A DNA stretch of 64,000 nucleotides from positions 150,192,605 through 150,256,604 of the forward strand of contig NC_092521.1 of assembly GCF_037038585.1 (NCBI RefSeq), written 5' to 3'. Positions 21,186 to 34,274 of this stretch are shown here, in pieces. Below the pieces are notes generated by a model. That model was not told where the DNA came from and did no database searches. It was given only the letters and a program-made list of their open reading frames with translations. The stretch is from Patagioenas fasciata. Lineage: Eukaryota > Chordata > Aves > Columbiformes > Columbidae. Positions within the stretch are counted from its first letter, which is position 1. Each line of letters starts with the position of its first letter. Made by a program: the position numbers and the translations under genes.

Positions 21186-22965
21186 ACGTGAGTGTTTGTG
21201 CCGATATTTGGCAGCGGTGTCAAGCACCGCTGTGGTCAAGGGGATTTTTGTCTCAACATTGTAAACACTAATACTTCTTCTTCCCCACCCTTTGTTGAGT
21301 GATAACTGTTTTAAAAGTTCTCAACACAGAAGATTCAAACTTGACCTCGCTTCTGCTTAAGAAGCCCATGCCGCTTTTGCATCCTCTACTCTGGCGTAAA
21401 ATGACTTAAAACAACAACAAAGCCTTTACCCAACATGGAAAAAAAGATCAAACTTGAAATGAAGATGTGATGAAAACCTGTCAGGAACTACTGTGTGGGG
21501 CAAAACAGCACACTTCAGGCTGCGTGTAGGGGATTTCTGCCCATTTGAGGGGATTTGTAAAGCAAAATTCAACAAAATCAGCATCTTTGACATGAAAGTA
21601 CAGCTTATGCACCATCACAAATAAGTAATTGAGTATGGGGTAGAAATTTACAAAAAATCCCTTGAGAGACCCCTTTCAAGCATTTTTTTTTTAATATGAC
21701 CTCTTAACCTCTTTTTCCTCGATTGACAGGGTAATTTGAAACAGAAACAATGTAATCTACCAAAATAAGTTGTGTTACTTCTGTAAACCAGATATTTATG
21801 TTTGAGCTTTCTCCTACTGACAAGCTGTAAAGGCTTACTGTTATTCCAAGGGTTTATCTCTGAGATTCTTGTCTTTTCTACTCATTAAGAGTCTATCTAC
21901 AGATTACAAAGTCAATAGATGCAAACACCGGACTGTGAGAAAACTCTCCCTGAGTACATAAAAATCAACAGCAGTGGATGCTATACAATGGAAAGCATAG
22001 ATGTGTTAGGTGTTCGGTTTTATCATCTTTAAACAAAGAAGAGAGTAAATATTGTAGCAAAACCTCACCTTCCAGTGTTGCACACTTCCTTTTGCCATTC
22101 CTAAAGGTGGATCCCTTATGCATCATCATTTCTGAATGGCAGATTCAAGTGAAACAGTTTACAAGTGTTGGAGTTTTCTATCTGTAAGTACAGCGCTAAT
22201 TATCAGTCCACCTACCAGAACCTGGTTGGGATGACTTCACAGCTTTACTTTTATGATTTATCCTGTAAAGGGATGACTGAACCCTTTCACTGAGCTCTTT
22301 CACTTTGGTAAAAGTCTGTGGGGGATCCTGGGGCCTGGACACGTTCCTTCAGTTGTTGAGAGATGCTTCTAGGTGCAGATTTTCAGTATTTCCTGACCTA
22401 ATGCATTCAAGTTATTATATGCATATTTTTTTTAATGCTGCGATTTATACATTTCCAATATTCCTCTTTGCTCCCAAGTTAAAGTGGGACTGAAGTTAAA
22501 AAACCAACCAACCAACCAACCAAACCAAACCAAACCAAAACAGAACAAATAAAACCCAGAGAAAAATCTCAGCTTTGACCCAGTCCACATGACAGGCCAC
22601 TTAGGTATGAGCAAGCTGAAGTGCTCAGCTGGATGAATGTTGCCAAGCTTTTAAAAATCGAATCTCTATTTCAATACTCCTCTTTTAAATATCTGCAAGA
22701 AGTAATTTGGACCACCTTTAAAAACTGAAAAAAAAAAAAAAAATTCCAAACGTTTCTTCGGATACCAGCAGGTCTGCGGTGGGGAACTACCCCAGAGGAA
22801 CCTGGTTGCCTGCACCGGCACTGCTGCTGTCTGTGGAAAGCCCAGTCGTCAATGGCCGCGGAGACTGTGGGAACTGGACACTCACTCACCTGTCTCACAG
22901 AGCCAGGCACAGCCAAATAGCAAGGTGCAGGCTTGGGAAGAGCATTTAGGCAACCCTGTCACATA
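21186..22965. other. AT-rich intergenic DNA, no gene
   Basis: Unique-looking sequence. A CCAA then CCAAA microsatellite occurs at about 22502-22540 and a poly(A) run at about 22728-22743. No coding signal. Confidence 0.5.
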
Positions 22966-23038
22966 GGATAGAATTACAGAATCACAGAATAGTTTGATTT
23001 GGAAGGGACCTTCAAAGATCATCCAGTCCAATTGCCTA
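22966..23038 (-). mobile_element. CR1 LINE 3' fragment, antisense
   Basis: Reads as the reverse complement of a CR1 tail: AGAATTACAGAATCACAGAAT, TTGGAAGGGACC and CATCCAGTCCAA are characteristic. Only about 75 bp survive. Confidence 0.85.
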
Positions 23039-26000
23039 CTAGTTATGTCTATCTGGTGCTTTTAAAGAGAAAAGATATTTAAGATCATGAAGTCACCTCG
23101 CTCTGAGGAGCCCCCGGGCATCCCTCGCAGAAGGTCCCCCTGCCCCCTCCAGAACGAAGCTGCTCCGGCCCCGCCGTCTATTTGAGACCGAAACGGCGTC
23201 TGTCAGAGGTGGACAGCGGCCCCCGGGGGGAAGGAGGGGAGCACCAGGTCGTGGGTCCTCGGGCTCAGCCCAAACTCGCCCCGGGGCCCGCGGCCGAGGG
23301 GAGGGCGGGTCCCGCGGAGGCGGCCGCGGGCGCGGAACGTGTCCTGGTGCTGAACGGCGGACGCGGGGGACCGGCCACCGGCAGCTGCCTGGAGGAGGGA
23401 CAGGACACGGGGCTGAACGGGGGTTGAATTTCACAGGTGTCTCGTTCCCTCCCGAGAGTCTGCGCTCATCAACGTGTTATTAATAGGAGCAATCGTTTTC
23501 AGAGAAAATGCCCAGAGGACCCTAAACCAATCCATGCTCTCGGTGACTCACATTTTGTATTTACATCGACTTATCGTTTCCATATCGTCCAGTACACATG
23601 CTAAAAGAGCAATCCTGTTGCAGACTGAAGTGCCATCTGCTTGCCAGTGTCATCAAAATGATACATTTCACCATTTTAGAAAAGAATTTCACATTCATTT
23701 CAGTAAGTGAAAATTTATGAACTGATGTAAAAAATCTTTCCATAAATTGTCAGCTTGCAAGAAAATGAATCAAGGATATTTTAAATAAGAATAATATACC
23801 TGAAGCATTTATTCATGTCTGCACCAGCTACGAGAGCTCCAGTCTCTTGAAAAGAAATCCTAGCTTGTTATTCTTGACATAAACCTCATAATTTAAAAAT
23901 CAATTGCATTTGTAACATATGGACATTCATTTCGTGAACTGGGGTAGCAGTGTCCCAAATATATTCCCTTGGAAAGCTCAAACACAGTATTTTCAGTTTG
24001 GACCTGGAGTTTTTCTCCCTGAACATCTGATGAGAAGCAAATCAAGGAAACTTTTCTATTAATGGAAGAGTAAATTGTTGCCCAGTTTTGAACAGACTAT
24101 CTACTGTGTTTAGCAGTTTAAAATCTTATTTTAATAACCTCTGTTTTCCTAACTAGTACTTATTTATTGCTCCTGTTCATTAAGATCGGCTGTCTGTTAC
24201 TATAGATATACAAAAGAGCTCAAGACTGGGGATGCAGGGAAGCCCCTTCCTCATCCCTGACTCACACTGATCATAAGCTCTGGGAAAGAGCAGTCTGCTT
24301 GTGTGGTGGGTTTTTTTGTTTGCTTGTTTGTTTTAAATCTTCAGAGGACTGAGGAGGTGAGGTAGGAGGGTGGGTTGGACCACGAGGATCTGCATATGCA
24401 CATGAAATAAATAAATCTGAAGACAAATAGTTACTGATAACTTTCTTCTTTTGGTGTGTGCTTATATATACACATCCATATGGTTTGTGACTCCAAGCAC
24501 TGCACCTCTTTAAACTTCATATATCAAGAGAAAGCTCATGTAGTCGGTATTGAATAAGGACTCTGGGACTGTCATCCAGTATGGAGCATCATGTATCAAT
24601 ACTTCAGCAATAACATACGTGGAAATTGGACATTCTGCAAAGAAGCCACTTACACCACTTTAATTCTATCCGTACATACTGTCACACTACCACAGCTGAA
24701 TATGTTAAATCTTCACAGAAAGTCTGTGGCAATAATTGCATGAAAGAGGAAAGGTAAAGCATTTTGAAAGTGTATCTTGCAATTAAAGATAGGAAGGTCA
24801 ATACTCAAAATTTGGAAGAGGTGAGACTAGTTTTTTTTTTTATTATTTTTTTTTTCTTCTTTAAATATTGCTCATTCAATTAGTACTTTTTGTGCCTTAT
24901 TCATTTCGCCAGCAGCAGTATCTATGACAAGAGAGTGTGTAGAGGTGCAAACAGAAAATCCTTATGGGCAAATAGACTGGACACCTTCTAATAATTCACT
25001 CAGACATGGAAGCACAGGTGAGGTAAGTTACTACAGAATATTACACAGAGTCTATCACTTGTCAAGAAGAGACTTCACAGGGCAGAAGAGTAATTAAAAG
25101 TATCAAGGATTCCTTCAGAATATCCCATATCCTCTTTGAGGGGAACCTGTAGGGCAACAATACCCAGCAGCACAGGTCTATAAGTGGAATGACATATAGC
25201 ACTGCTAATTAGAACAATTATTTCTGTATAGCTTCAATTATGCATGCAGACATTACACTCTGCAATCTAATCAACTATTCATGAGAAAGATATCATGCTC
25301 TATGCAGAAGACAAAACATCACTATATGTTGGAGAAATCTTCTGTTGAGGCACAGTTTTCAACATACTCCTTTGCATAATTGAACTGATGAATTTATTCT
25401 AACTATTTTAACAATTTTAAAGGATCAGGGTTAGGATTGGTTTAAAGGAAATTAATCAAGAACTTTGTTTCTAATAATCTTCTAGGGAATATCTTCCTTT
25501 CAGTAACATTGATGCTGCAGTGAATATTCTTGTTTAATTAACTAATGCCTTTTTTTTTTTTTTTTTTCATTTCAAAAGTGCTGAAAGCAAAACACAGGAC
25601 AACATCAAAAAAAATTGGTCCCTGGCATATAGAAACTCAAAGTTTCTCAGACCTTAGAAGCATTTTCTAGAGAAGGAATTCAGGTCACAGGAACATTTCC
25701 CACTACCACTTAGTGAAAAATAGTTTTTGCTGCTTCGAATGAAAAAATCAGAGTAAGGCATACTAACATCTTATGTTCTAGACTGCCACATGCCAAAGGT
25801 GGGTCCTGTGAACAGTGGGATCAATCCATCCTCTACCCCAGCTGGTCACCTTGTCTACTCCAACAAGTTCCAAAACTAACCTGAACTCTTAACTTTGAAC
25901 CTGAGTACATATGAGGTCTAAAATAGCTTAGAGCAGGCATTTACCAAGTATCTATGAATGATACAAATATTTTTATATAATATTACATAAACATTGAGCA

Positions 26001-26158
26001 TCATCAGAACAGGACAAGCAGACAAAATGGTCTTGTTAAGGGAACAGTTGTTGAAGTATTTCAGAAATAGGAATATTCTCAATTATGTTGTTTTCCTTAG
26101 TGTTTCACTTTGCCCCACTGAAGCTAACAACACTTCTTTCAAACCACCAGCAAACACC
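23039..26158. other. Intergenic; small CpG block then AT-rich DNA
   Basis: About 23.1-23.43 kb is a CpG-rich block with chance frames. The rest is AT-rich with poly(T) runs (about 24830-24855, 25551-25567). No gene or recognisable repeat. Confidence 0.45.
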
Positions 26159-26304
26159 AAACTGTTATTAAAACAGAGAGAGGCTAATCCTCTATAAAAT
26201 ACAGAATGACACTTACATAAAAAATTATTGAGCTTAGATTGGAATGAACCTTGAAGAAACCCCCCTGAGAGATATTTCAGCTACCAGTATTTAATCCGAC
26301 AACC
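26159..26304. repeat. Copy 1 of a 146 bp direct repeat
   Basis: Starts at AAACTGTTATTAAAACAG and runs through AGAGGCTAATCCTCTATAAAA to CAGCTACCAGTATTTAA. The same sequence, with roughly 15 percent differences by eye, is at 28553-28698 in the same orientation. It is either two copies of an undescribed interspersed repeat or a local duplication. Family unknown. Confidence 0.7.
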
Positions 26305-28552
26305 TTGTTGCTGAAAGTGTGGTTTCTTCCTACTTCAACAGTCACAATTTAGCTGATCACCTTTCAGTATCTCAAAAAAAAAAATCTACATTTTTTTCTT
26401 CATTCAGTCAATATTCAGTAAGAGTGATAGGTTTGAAGAATCAAAACAAGTCCAGGTTACTATTCTGCAAGCTGAAATGTGCTTCTGGCTTGCTAAAAGA
26501 GAATAGAGAAGATTTTCCATTAGTTCTTGACCAGATTGAAATGCAAATGCATTTATGCTTTGTTATGCTTTGTCTGAAGCTCCATAGCTTCCCTCTTCCC
26601 CTGAGACTTTTGTAAGCTAAAGACCACAAAGACTGCTAAATAACATTTGGCACCTAGATATGAGATGGAGTTGTAGATTGCACTTGGAAAACCAAAGAAT
26701 CACAGGTTTTAATATACCTGTTTTTCCTTTGTTCATCATCTGTGAAAAACTCAGGTGGAAATTACCGCAGTAATGGTGTCAGAAAGAAGGTGACAGTCGG
26801 TCAAGAAACTCTCCAGATCAGTCTCAAAAGACCAGCAGGTTGCTGTACACATTAGAGGCTGAAGGAAGTATAGAAAGAAGACAGTTCAGAAGTCCTTCCA
26901 CATAGATGAACTTTGTTTGTTTATTTGTTTTTGTTTTTAGAAAAAAATAAGACAACATTTGGCTTGAATTCCCAGAAACACTGGCATTTACCAAGAAACT
27001 TAGATCTGGAAGTAAAGAACTCTTTTCTCAGCTCTCAAAAGACTCCTCTGCTTGAACTCTGGGTCAGATAAAATAGTCACCGATAGCATGAATACCACCA
27101 AATGTAACACATCCGAGTCCTTTTGAATGTAACCACCTCTGTTGTCTTCAAGTTAATTTCTTTTTCAGCCTTCTATATGGGGAAAAGTTTTACAGAGACT
27201 GACACTGAAATCATGCTCCAAATTCATATAGAGCGAATGCAGCATTTTGTTCACAGCCTCAGTGAACAGCTGACTAGAAGAAGGAAACAGAAGATGGTTA
27301 ATCAGAAAGGTAAAGTACTGTGATGTACAACATAGTATCTCCTTGTGGTTGCCCTAGTTGATATTATTTATGAATTCCAGCTAGTTAACGCTAGCCAAAA
27401 AACACCAAAGACAACTAAACATTTCCAGGATCAAGACTGTTCCAGGGACTGAGCCTATTAGAACAACCCCCACACCCATGCTATCTCTAACTCATTCCAA
27501 AATAAAAGTAGCTTTTACAGACAGTCAGAAAAAGGACTGGAGAACAGCTACAGAAACAGAAAACAAGGAGTAGAACAATGCCCAAGGTAAAAGTTTGCAT
27601 TGGTAAAAGTACAGAACAAAATCAAAGATAAATGTTTAAGTGATATTCGTGCATTCCAAGATACAAATATAGAATTCCTTACCTTTATAAAGTCAGTGAG
27701 AAATACATGCATGAACAATTATTTACACCAAAACATTTAAGAGTGCACAGTTGGTTTTAGTCATAAGAATAGACAAGGGACTAAAAGCGTGCTATCCACA
27801 GGCTTGATGTTAAGCAGATGTTTTTAAAACATCTCACTGGAGAAGGAATCATAAGGCTTGGGTAAAGAAATTGTGACATTGTATATCAGAAGAAAAAGCC
27901 TGCTAACTAGCATTCTAAGAGATGTAATGAACAGTGTTGTGCTTAATGGTTATCACACTTTTAATTTTTTTTAATAGCAGAGATATTGAGAAGAGAGATT
28001 GGTATTACAGTATTGATGCATTATTGTTGAAGTATGGTTTTGATACCTGCCACATAGCAAACAAAACCAGGGTTTAAAAAAAGTTCTCATAATGTTCTTC
28101 AAACACACGGTTTCACAGTGATATTATTAGAATTCAGTATTAAAATGGAATTAAGTTAATCTGTGATTTCTCATTGAAAGAGAGGATAATCCATCAAACC
28201 TCTATAAAATCTTACAAGAAAGAGAGACCTGGAGAAATATGATCATGTCCAACCATATGCTAAGTAGTTAGAAAGAAATACTTAAATTGCAGAGTATGTT
28301 GCTATGCATCACAAATTTCAGACCCACCATCTTCAAAACACTGTTGATTTTCATTGCATTTGGAAGTCTAAGAAATTAAGTTTTGTTTTCTTTCTGCTTT
28401 TCTGTAGACTGGCAATATATTGGGTGCTGGAGGATAAATATTTTCTTATTAAAGATGATTAGAAGCTATTGGGTGCCTAAACAACCAGAACTAACTAGAA
28501 AACAAAATTACAGTTAAGTTCACCTGAAATCCAGGAAAAAGAAATAAAATTA
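26305..28552. other. AT-rich DNA between the direct repeats
   Basis: No frame longer than about 100 codons and no recognisable retroelement domain. I see no gene. Confidence 0.5.
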
Positions 28553-28698
28553 AAACTGTTATTAAAACAGAGAGAGGCTAATCCTCTATAAAACACAAAA
28601 TGGGACTTATACAAAAAATTCTTGAGCTTAGCTTAGGAATGCATCTTGAAGAAACCCTCCTGAGAGATAGTTCAGCTACCAGCATTTAAGCCAAACCT
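28553..28698. repeat. Copy 2 of a 146 bp direct repeat
   Basis: Matches 26159-26304 in direct orientation, sharing AAACTGTTATTAAAACAG, GAGAGGCTAATCCTCTATAAAA, TTGAGCTTAG, CTTGAAGAAACC and TTCAGCTACCAG. Differences are mainly substitutions and short indels. Confidence 0.7.
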
Positions 28699-31600
28699 AA
28701 TAAGGCCTTAATTCTGGAGAGACTATTTCAGGGCCTGTCTCAATTTTAATTAAAATAAGAACCAAAATTGTTTCCAATATGCCCTTTTTGCGGGATAGAA
28801 AAATGATAAATTTAACCTTTAGCAGGTATATTTTCAGGTATATATTTATATATTTAAGACAAATATATTCAGACAAGTCTCTATTTCTGTATATATCTAT
28901 ATCTATACCTGTATGTAGTTCTGACTGGCAATTTGTTATGACGTGATAAGGCACTTTTCTACCATCTTGCTTAAGGAACTAGTTTTACTCAGTTCAGTAA
29001 TTTAAAGAAGGTCATGTAATCATGGATACAGTGAATTTGACTGCTGTTAGACACACTAGTATACTATAGACTATTAATACCCTTAATTTTAAGCACTTAA
29101 GCATCTAATATTCCTTTTAAATCAGCTGCACTTTTTAAAAAAAGAATTGCTAGGATATTTTCACGTTGCTTTCTGAGAGAAGCATCTGAAAGTCAATTAA
29201 TTCTTTGCTTTTGCAGAGACTTGTTTACAGAATTGAAAATTGCTCTTTATTAACTTTATGTGAATTGATGGTTAAAATGGAAAACTCATTATTTTTGTAA
29301 CCTTGGTATATTTTCTGTAATCACCTATAGCAACCTGAACAATATCTCATTCTTCACTAGCCTTTTCTCAAAAGTAACTTTTTTCCACCTGAATATCTTC
29401 TGGTTCTACATTGGGCTCTGGATCCCTGTCATTTTCTGTCATAAATAACTGTATTATATAGGCCTTTATGTTCACATTACATCTCAGAATTTCAAACAAT
29501 AATCCCAGTTGAGTGACACATATTTCTCATAAAGATTCTACCTGTGCTCACAAACTGAAAATTAAATACTTCAGAAAATAAACAATTATATAAAATGCAT
29601 GTAAATAATCATAGTTCATATTGTAGAGAAATGGGAAATTCCATATATGTCTGCAGCAAGTCATTATCTGACATTAAGAAATTGTCCCATTGAAACAATG
29701 ATAAATGTCGAGTCCTGTATATATAGAAGTCTTACCTTATGCTTCACAAAGTTAGAAAAAATGTTATACAGAACACATTTAAACATTTATGTTTAGAAAA
29801 AATAAAGATGTTACATACCAAAGTTGGAGGTAAATATAACCCAGCTCTGAATCCCTTTGTATCTACTGTATCATTTTCAATGCAAACAGGACAAGCCACC
29901 TGTGAGTAACACGCTAATCACATACTAAACACATTTCAGGACAGTGTAGCTTAAACTGATAAGCATATAAACTGATAAGTGAGAAATCAACATTAATAAA
30001 AGATTTTTAAAAGGATGCAACATTTTGTTGACTCTCATTGAATATGGAATTGCCATCACTGTATAGTCATTTTTAAATCAGGAGATTATGTTTTATCTTG
30101 ACTGTACCTGAATTGTACATCTTTTACATTGAGAGCTAAATATGTTTGAAACTACATTTGATAAGTGACTTTAGTCAGGAAGAAAATATCATTGGAAGGT
30201 ACTATTTTAATGCAACTCTGTGTTTGAGCATTCATTATGCTAGTGATGGTAAACTCAAAATGTTTTCAATTTGACAAGCTCCACACTTGTTTATTCTCCC
30301 TGAAGTTGTTACCATGCTGTCAGAACAGCATGAAAGGGGACAAAACACATACAACTCTTTATGAAGGAAACAAAAATAATTATTCTGTTTACGACAAACT
30401 GCCATGCAATAAATTAATTTTAAGCATTTACACCTGCCAATTATATTCTGCCAAAATAATTTTCTTAATTTCTTCCAAACACGGTGTATTGTATGTCTGA
30501 TTTGGAAGAACACAACCTGACATGACCTGGAGACAATATGAAGTTGTGCTAACTCAGGTCCATCCAAAGGAGGGTTGACCGAAGACCTTTTTGAAATCTA
30601 TAGGATTTAAATTAAATCCCAAGGGACTCTCAGTTCCTGTGGAACTGCACTACAATCTCTCTTCCCCCATTTAACATCCCTGGAAAAAGAAGGACCTGTT
30701 GTACGTATTTGTTCAAGGGAACAATTGGTGGCTTTTTGGGGGTGGCTGCCCTTGCGGAGTTAAACCTTATAACATGTGCAGTCCCCAGAGTGGCCATATG
30801 CCCAATCTCAGAGTTCCTGATCTCTCTGCCTTCTGTCAGTATGCCCAATCTCAGAGTTCCTGATCTCTCTGCCTTCTGTCAGGTGGCTACAAGGTGCAAC
30901 CTACAGCGTGAGTCTAACAACAAACTAACTGAAGTTATCATTATGGTTCATCCATATAGTGCAGATGGATGTCATGTTTACCTAGTGATGTGTGCCAGCA
31001 AAGGTATCATTTTTGTGCTCTTTGTACACACAAATTATGTACATCAGATTGTACCATGTGCGGCTGAGCACATGCAACTTTGACAATCTGCCTCTGTTCG
31101 ACTTTCCGTTTCATAATTTTCGCTATCAAATCTGTTTGACTTCATGATATGAACCGGTTTCTATGTCTTGCTGTGTTAGAAAGATTTCTTTTGATAGAAA
31201 TGAAGCATTAAATGCAACAAAGCCATTGTCTTGTTTTTACTTAGTCACACAGAGAAATGTACATTTGAGTGCTGGTAATGACATTGCGGGGTTTGCCTAA
31301 GAAACATCTCACCCTTAATCGTATGCAAACTGGAAAGACTTTCACATTAAATTAGCCTACATTAGCCTGTTGCCATTCTTAAGAATTACATTTGATTGAT
31401 GTTCATTCGAGAGCTGTAAATCTAAGAGACCCTTAACTATAGATGGAGCATGTTAGTTCTGCATAGCCTCGGTCTGTCTTGTATGATCATTTATCAGTTG
31501 AATTCAAGTTCAGAGCCATTTCACCATCAGTGGCTGATCTGAGGAGATGCTTCAATTTAAAATAACATTGAAAGCTGGTAAAAAAACACTGAAGCTGAAT

Positions 31601-32327
31601 TCCTCTTATTTAAAGAAATAAATCAGTCTGTGAATTACTACCCACTACTCTGCCCAATAAATATTCATATTCATTCAAATGTTGAAAATGAGAAACTTAA
31701 GAGTTTTCACCAGTAATGAATACGAGTTTTTTTTTTTTTTTAATTGTCCTGGCTAAATTCACTAATCTTTGCCTCTCTTCTGACATATTTTCTACAAACT
31801 TCTGTGTATTTCCTGAGCATGCAATTTCTATAGGGTATCAGATACTAGAAATCTTCAATTCTCTTTGATCTACAGTGACTCTTTGCAAAGCTGACTCCAA
31901 GAGTTTACAGAGGATGCAACGATACGATGCATTTTAACAATGAACATAAAGTATGTTTTTGAATATGTCATCTCTTTCGATGTGTGAATGTATGTTGCAC
32001 TTTTTACAAAAAAACAGAAACAGTTTAACAGAACAAGAATTAACAAACACACTCCAACTTTAATCTGGTTCCATATTATGGAAAAGATTGTGATAAACAC
32101 AAAGAAAAATAGCATAAAGCAAAAATAAAAGACCAGATTAAATGCAAAAAATACAAATATATGCATTGCTAGTTTGTATTTCTTTAACATACATATATGT
32201 AGCTGTGTTTCAAATAAATAATTCTACACAAGTTCCACAAACATTGTGATACAGAAGAAGGTTAGTACATTGTAATCAATACTCTCCAGCACAACTTTAA
32301 AATAGCTAGTTACAAAAAATGTACATT
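28699..32327. other. AT-rich intergenic DNA
   Basis: No gene seen. It contains a perfect 43 bp tandem duplication at 30797-30882 and simple AT-rich runs. It lies between the PTF1A domain and the 3' end of the minus-strand gene. Confidence 0.5.
30797..30882. repeat. Perfect tandem duplication, 2 x 43 bp
   Basis: Two adjacent identical 43 bp units beginning TATGCCCAATCTCAGAG and ending CCTTCTGTCAG (30797-30839 and 30840-30882). Perfect identity suggests a recent event. Confidence 0.95.
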
Positions 32328-32333
32328 TTTAAT
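32328..32333 (-). terminator. Candidate variant poly(A) signal (ATTAAA)
   Basis: ATTAAA on the minus strand about 275 bp after the stop of the terminal exon. It is the commonest variant of AATAAA. The region is AT-rich, so this is weak evidence. Confidence 0.25.
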
Positions 32334-32606
32334 ATATTTTTCAAGCTTCAGGGGAAATAATTAAGCAAATACCATTGACCAACAAAATTAGAACAAGTAA
32401 CCAGTAAGAGTTCAGCAATCCATGGGATACATATACATTAAAATGAGATTAATATATTACATTAAACGTATGAGTAAAGTAACAGACCTTATGAAGAGGG
32501 AAAATCTGTTAGGAGGAGAACAGGCACTTTGAATTTAAAATACCATCCTTTTCCTGTCTGTAAATTTACTATAACTTTAACCACAGAGTGCTGATATTTT
32601 ATCTAA

Positions 32607-32706
32607 TCAATGAAAACTGCTATCTAATTTCTCAGGGTCCAGTTCATGAGGTAATTTGAACAGCTGTAAAATTTTTCCGTCTTTCTTCACAAATAAAGGT
32701 ATTACA
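32607..32706 (-). CDS. Terminal coding exon of the coiled-coil gene
   Basis: The minus-strand acceptor GGTCTGTTTCTGTAG ends at 32707; the exon then begins with one base completing a split codon and reads VIPLFVKKDGKILQLFKLPH, ELDPEKLDSSFH, then TGA (32607-32609). The preceding exon (37354-37457) ends with two bases, AG, so the junction codon becomes AGT (Ser): an exact phase match. Composition is protein-like, and the stop is followed by AT-rich sequence. Function unknown; it would be the C-terminal tail of the predicted C10orf67-like protein. Confidence comes mainly from the splice-phase agreement. Confidence 0.6.
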
Positions 32707-34229
32707 CTACAGAAACAGACCTTTTTAATGAAGAGAAGCACAAAAATTTTTAAAAAGATGAAAAATATTGTATCAGGTGATAAACATTTTGTTAAATAAC
32801 AACATGTAGTTTGGATGGCTTGACTTATTATCCCTTGAATATGTGAGGAAGGAGTGGTAAGTGGCAATGACATATAGTCTCGTCTGCCTCAAAATCACCA
32901 TTGGAGTTCAGCTCCTGTTCAGTCATAACTAAAAGATAACTGTGTCTGATAGTTATGTTCTGCCCTATGACTCAAATCATTGATATCCATGAAGATTTTT
33001 AAGTAAAAAAACCCCTGTGTCATAAAAAGATCTTCACAAAAACTATTCTACATTGCCCAGCACCTTTCACAGCATTCATATCAGAATGAACAAAGTTATT
33101 AGAAATCTTTGAGTTCTTTGCACTGTTTATGTCTGCTTACAAACCCAGAACTCCATAAGCATTTTAACTACAAACAGTAAATTAAGAAAGATGTAAAGGA
33201 AAATTTAAATGGATGGAGAAGTGGCATTAGAAGTACTAACCAAATTTACATTCAGTGTTCTCCAGATATTTTTCAGGCACTTCAGTCACCAGGCCACACA
33301 GTCTTCAATGATTTCATAAGACACATAGAAGATATTTTGGCCACAAGAGGGCTCACATATTTTATAGTTTCTTTTTTTTTTTTTTTTTTTAATAAAATAT
33401 GCTATAAAATTATAACAATACTCAGGCTAAATTCAAGGCAAATACCTGCTGCCCAGATAGTCACACTGTCATGAAAAAATATTTTTTCTTGTTCTTTAAT
33501 AAACTATCAGCAAAAAATGTAGCAAAAATAAGTATGTTCTCATCATTAATTGGGTTTTCATCAAAATGAATCTGTTTCTATGATGATACAACAATTAGCT
33601 ATGTATAAAATGACAAATTCACCTCTTATTTAAGTAACTAATCTTAACGGTGTCTCCTCCAGTACCTATCTATTCAGGTAACACAGTGTATATTCATTAA
33701 AGTAGAGCTGGTAAGAATAATAGAATTCTGTTTTTCTATAGAGTCTTGTATTATTACTAAAAACACTGATAACACTGTCATTATGTTATCGATATAGTCT
33801 ATTCTTACAATTTTTAGATGAGAAGATAACTCAGGGTATATTTCAATGAATACTGAACTTAATGAGAAACTCTCCATTGACCTTAGAGATATCGTATCAA
33901 ACTAAACAAGCATGGGGTACAATACAGAGCGTTAGCTGTGCAATGGAGGTACCTTCATTAAAGTTCACCATTTGCAGGACCGGAATTACTCCATTTCCAC
34001 AACTTTGATTGGTGTTGTGGAGATAAAAAAATACAGGAAAAGATCCATCTGAAATACAGTAGAATATGCAATTAGTGGGAAATTTTGTCCTTTAAAATTT
34101 GGTATCAGTCCAGATGGATTTGAAATACACTTGAAATTCCAGAAAGAAAAAAAAAAAAACCTTTGAAAAAATTAAATGCAACGTTTACAAGATTAAACAG
34201 ATTCCATCAGGCCTCCATAAATTTGAAAT

Positions 34230-34274
34230 TAATGCTTATCTGATTAATGTTTATCTGATTAATGTTTATCTGAT
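34230..34274. repeat. Tandem repeat, 3 x 15 bp
   Basis: Three adjacent units of TAATGYTTATCTGAT; only the first differs, at one base. Confidence 0.9.

Noticed and set aside
26163-28690. Reading the 146 bp direct repeats as LTRs of one element with a CCAAAC target duplication
   Set aside because: The CCAAAC to the right lies inside the region of homology between the copies, and the 2.2 kb interior has no gag or pol signal.
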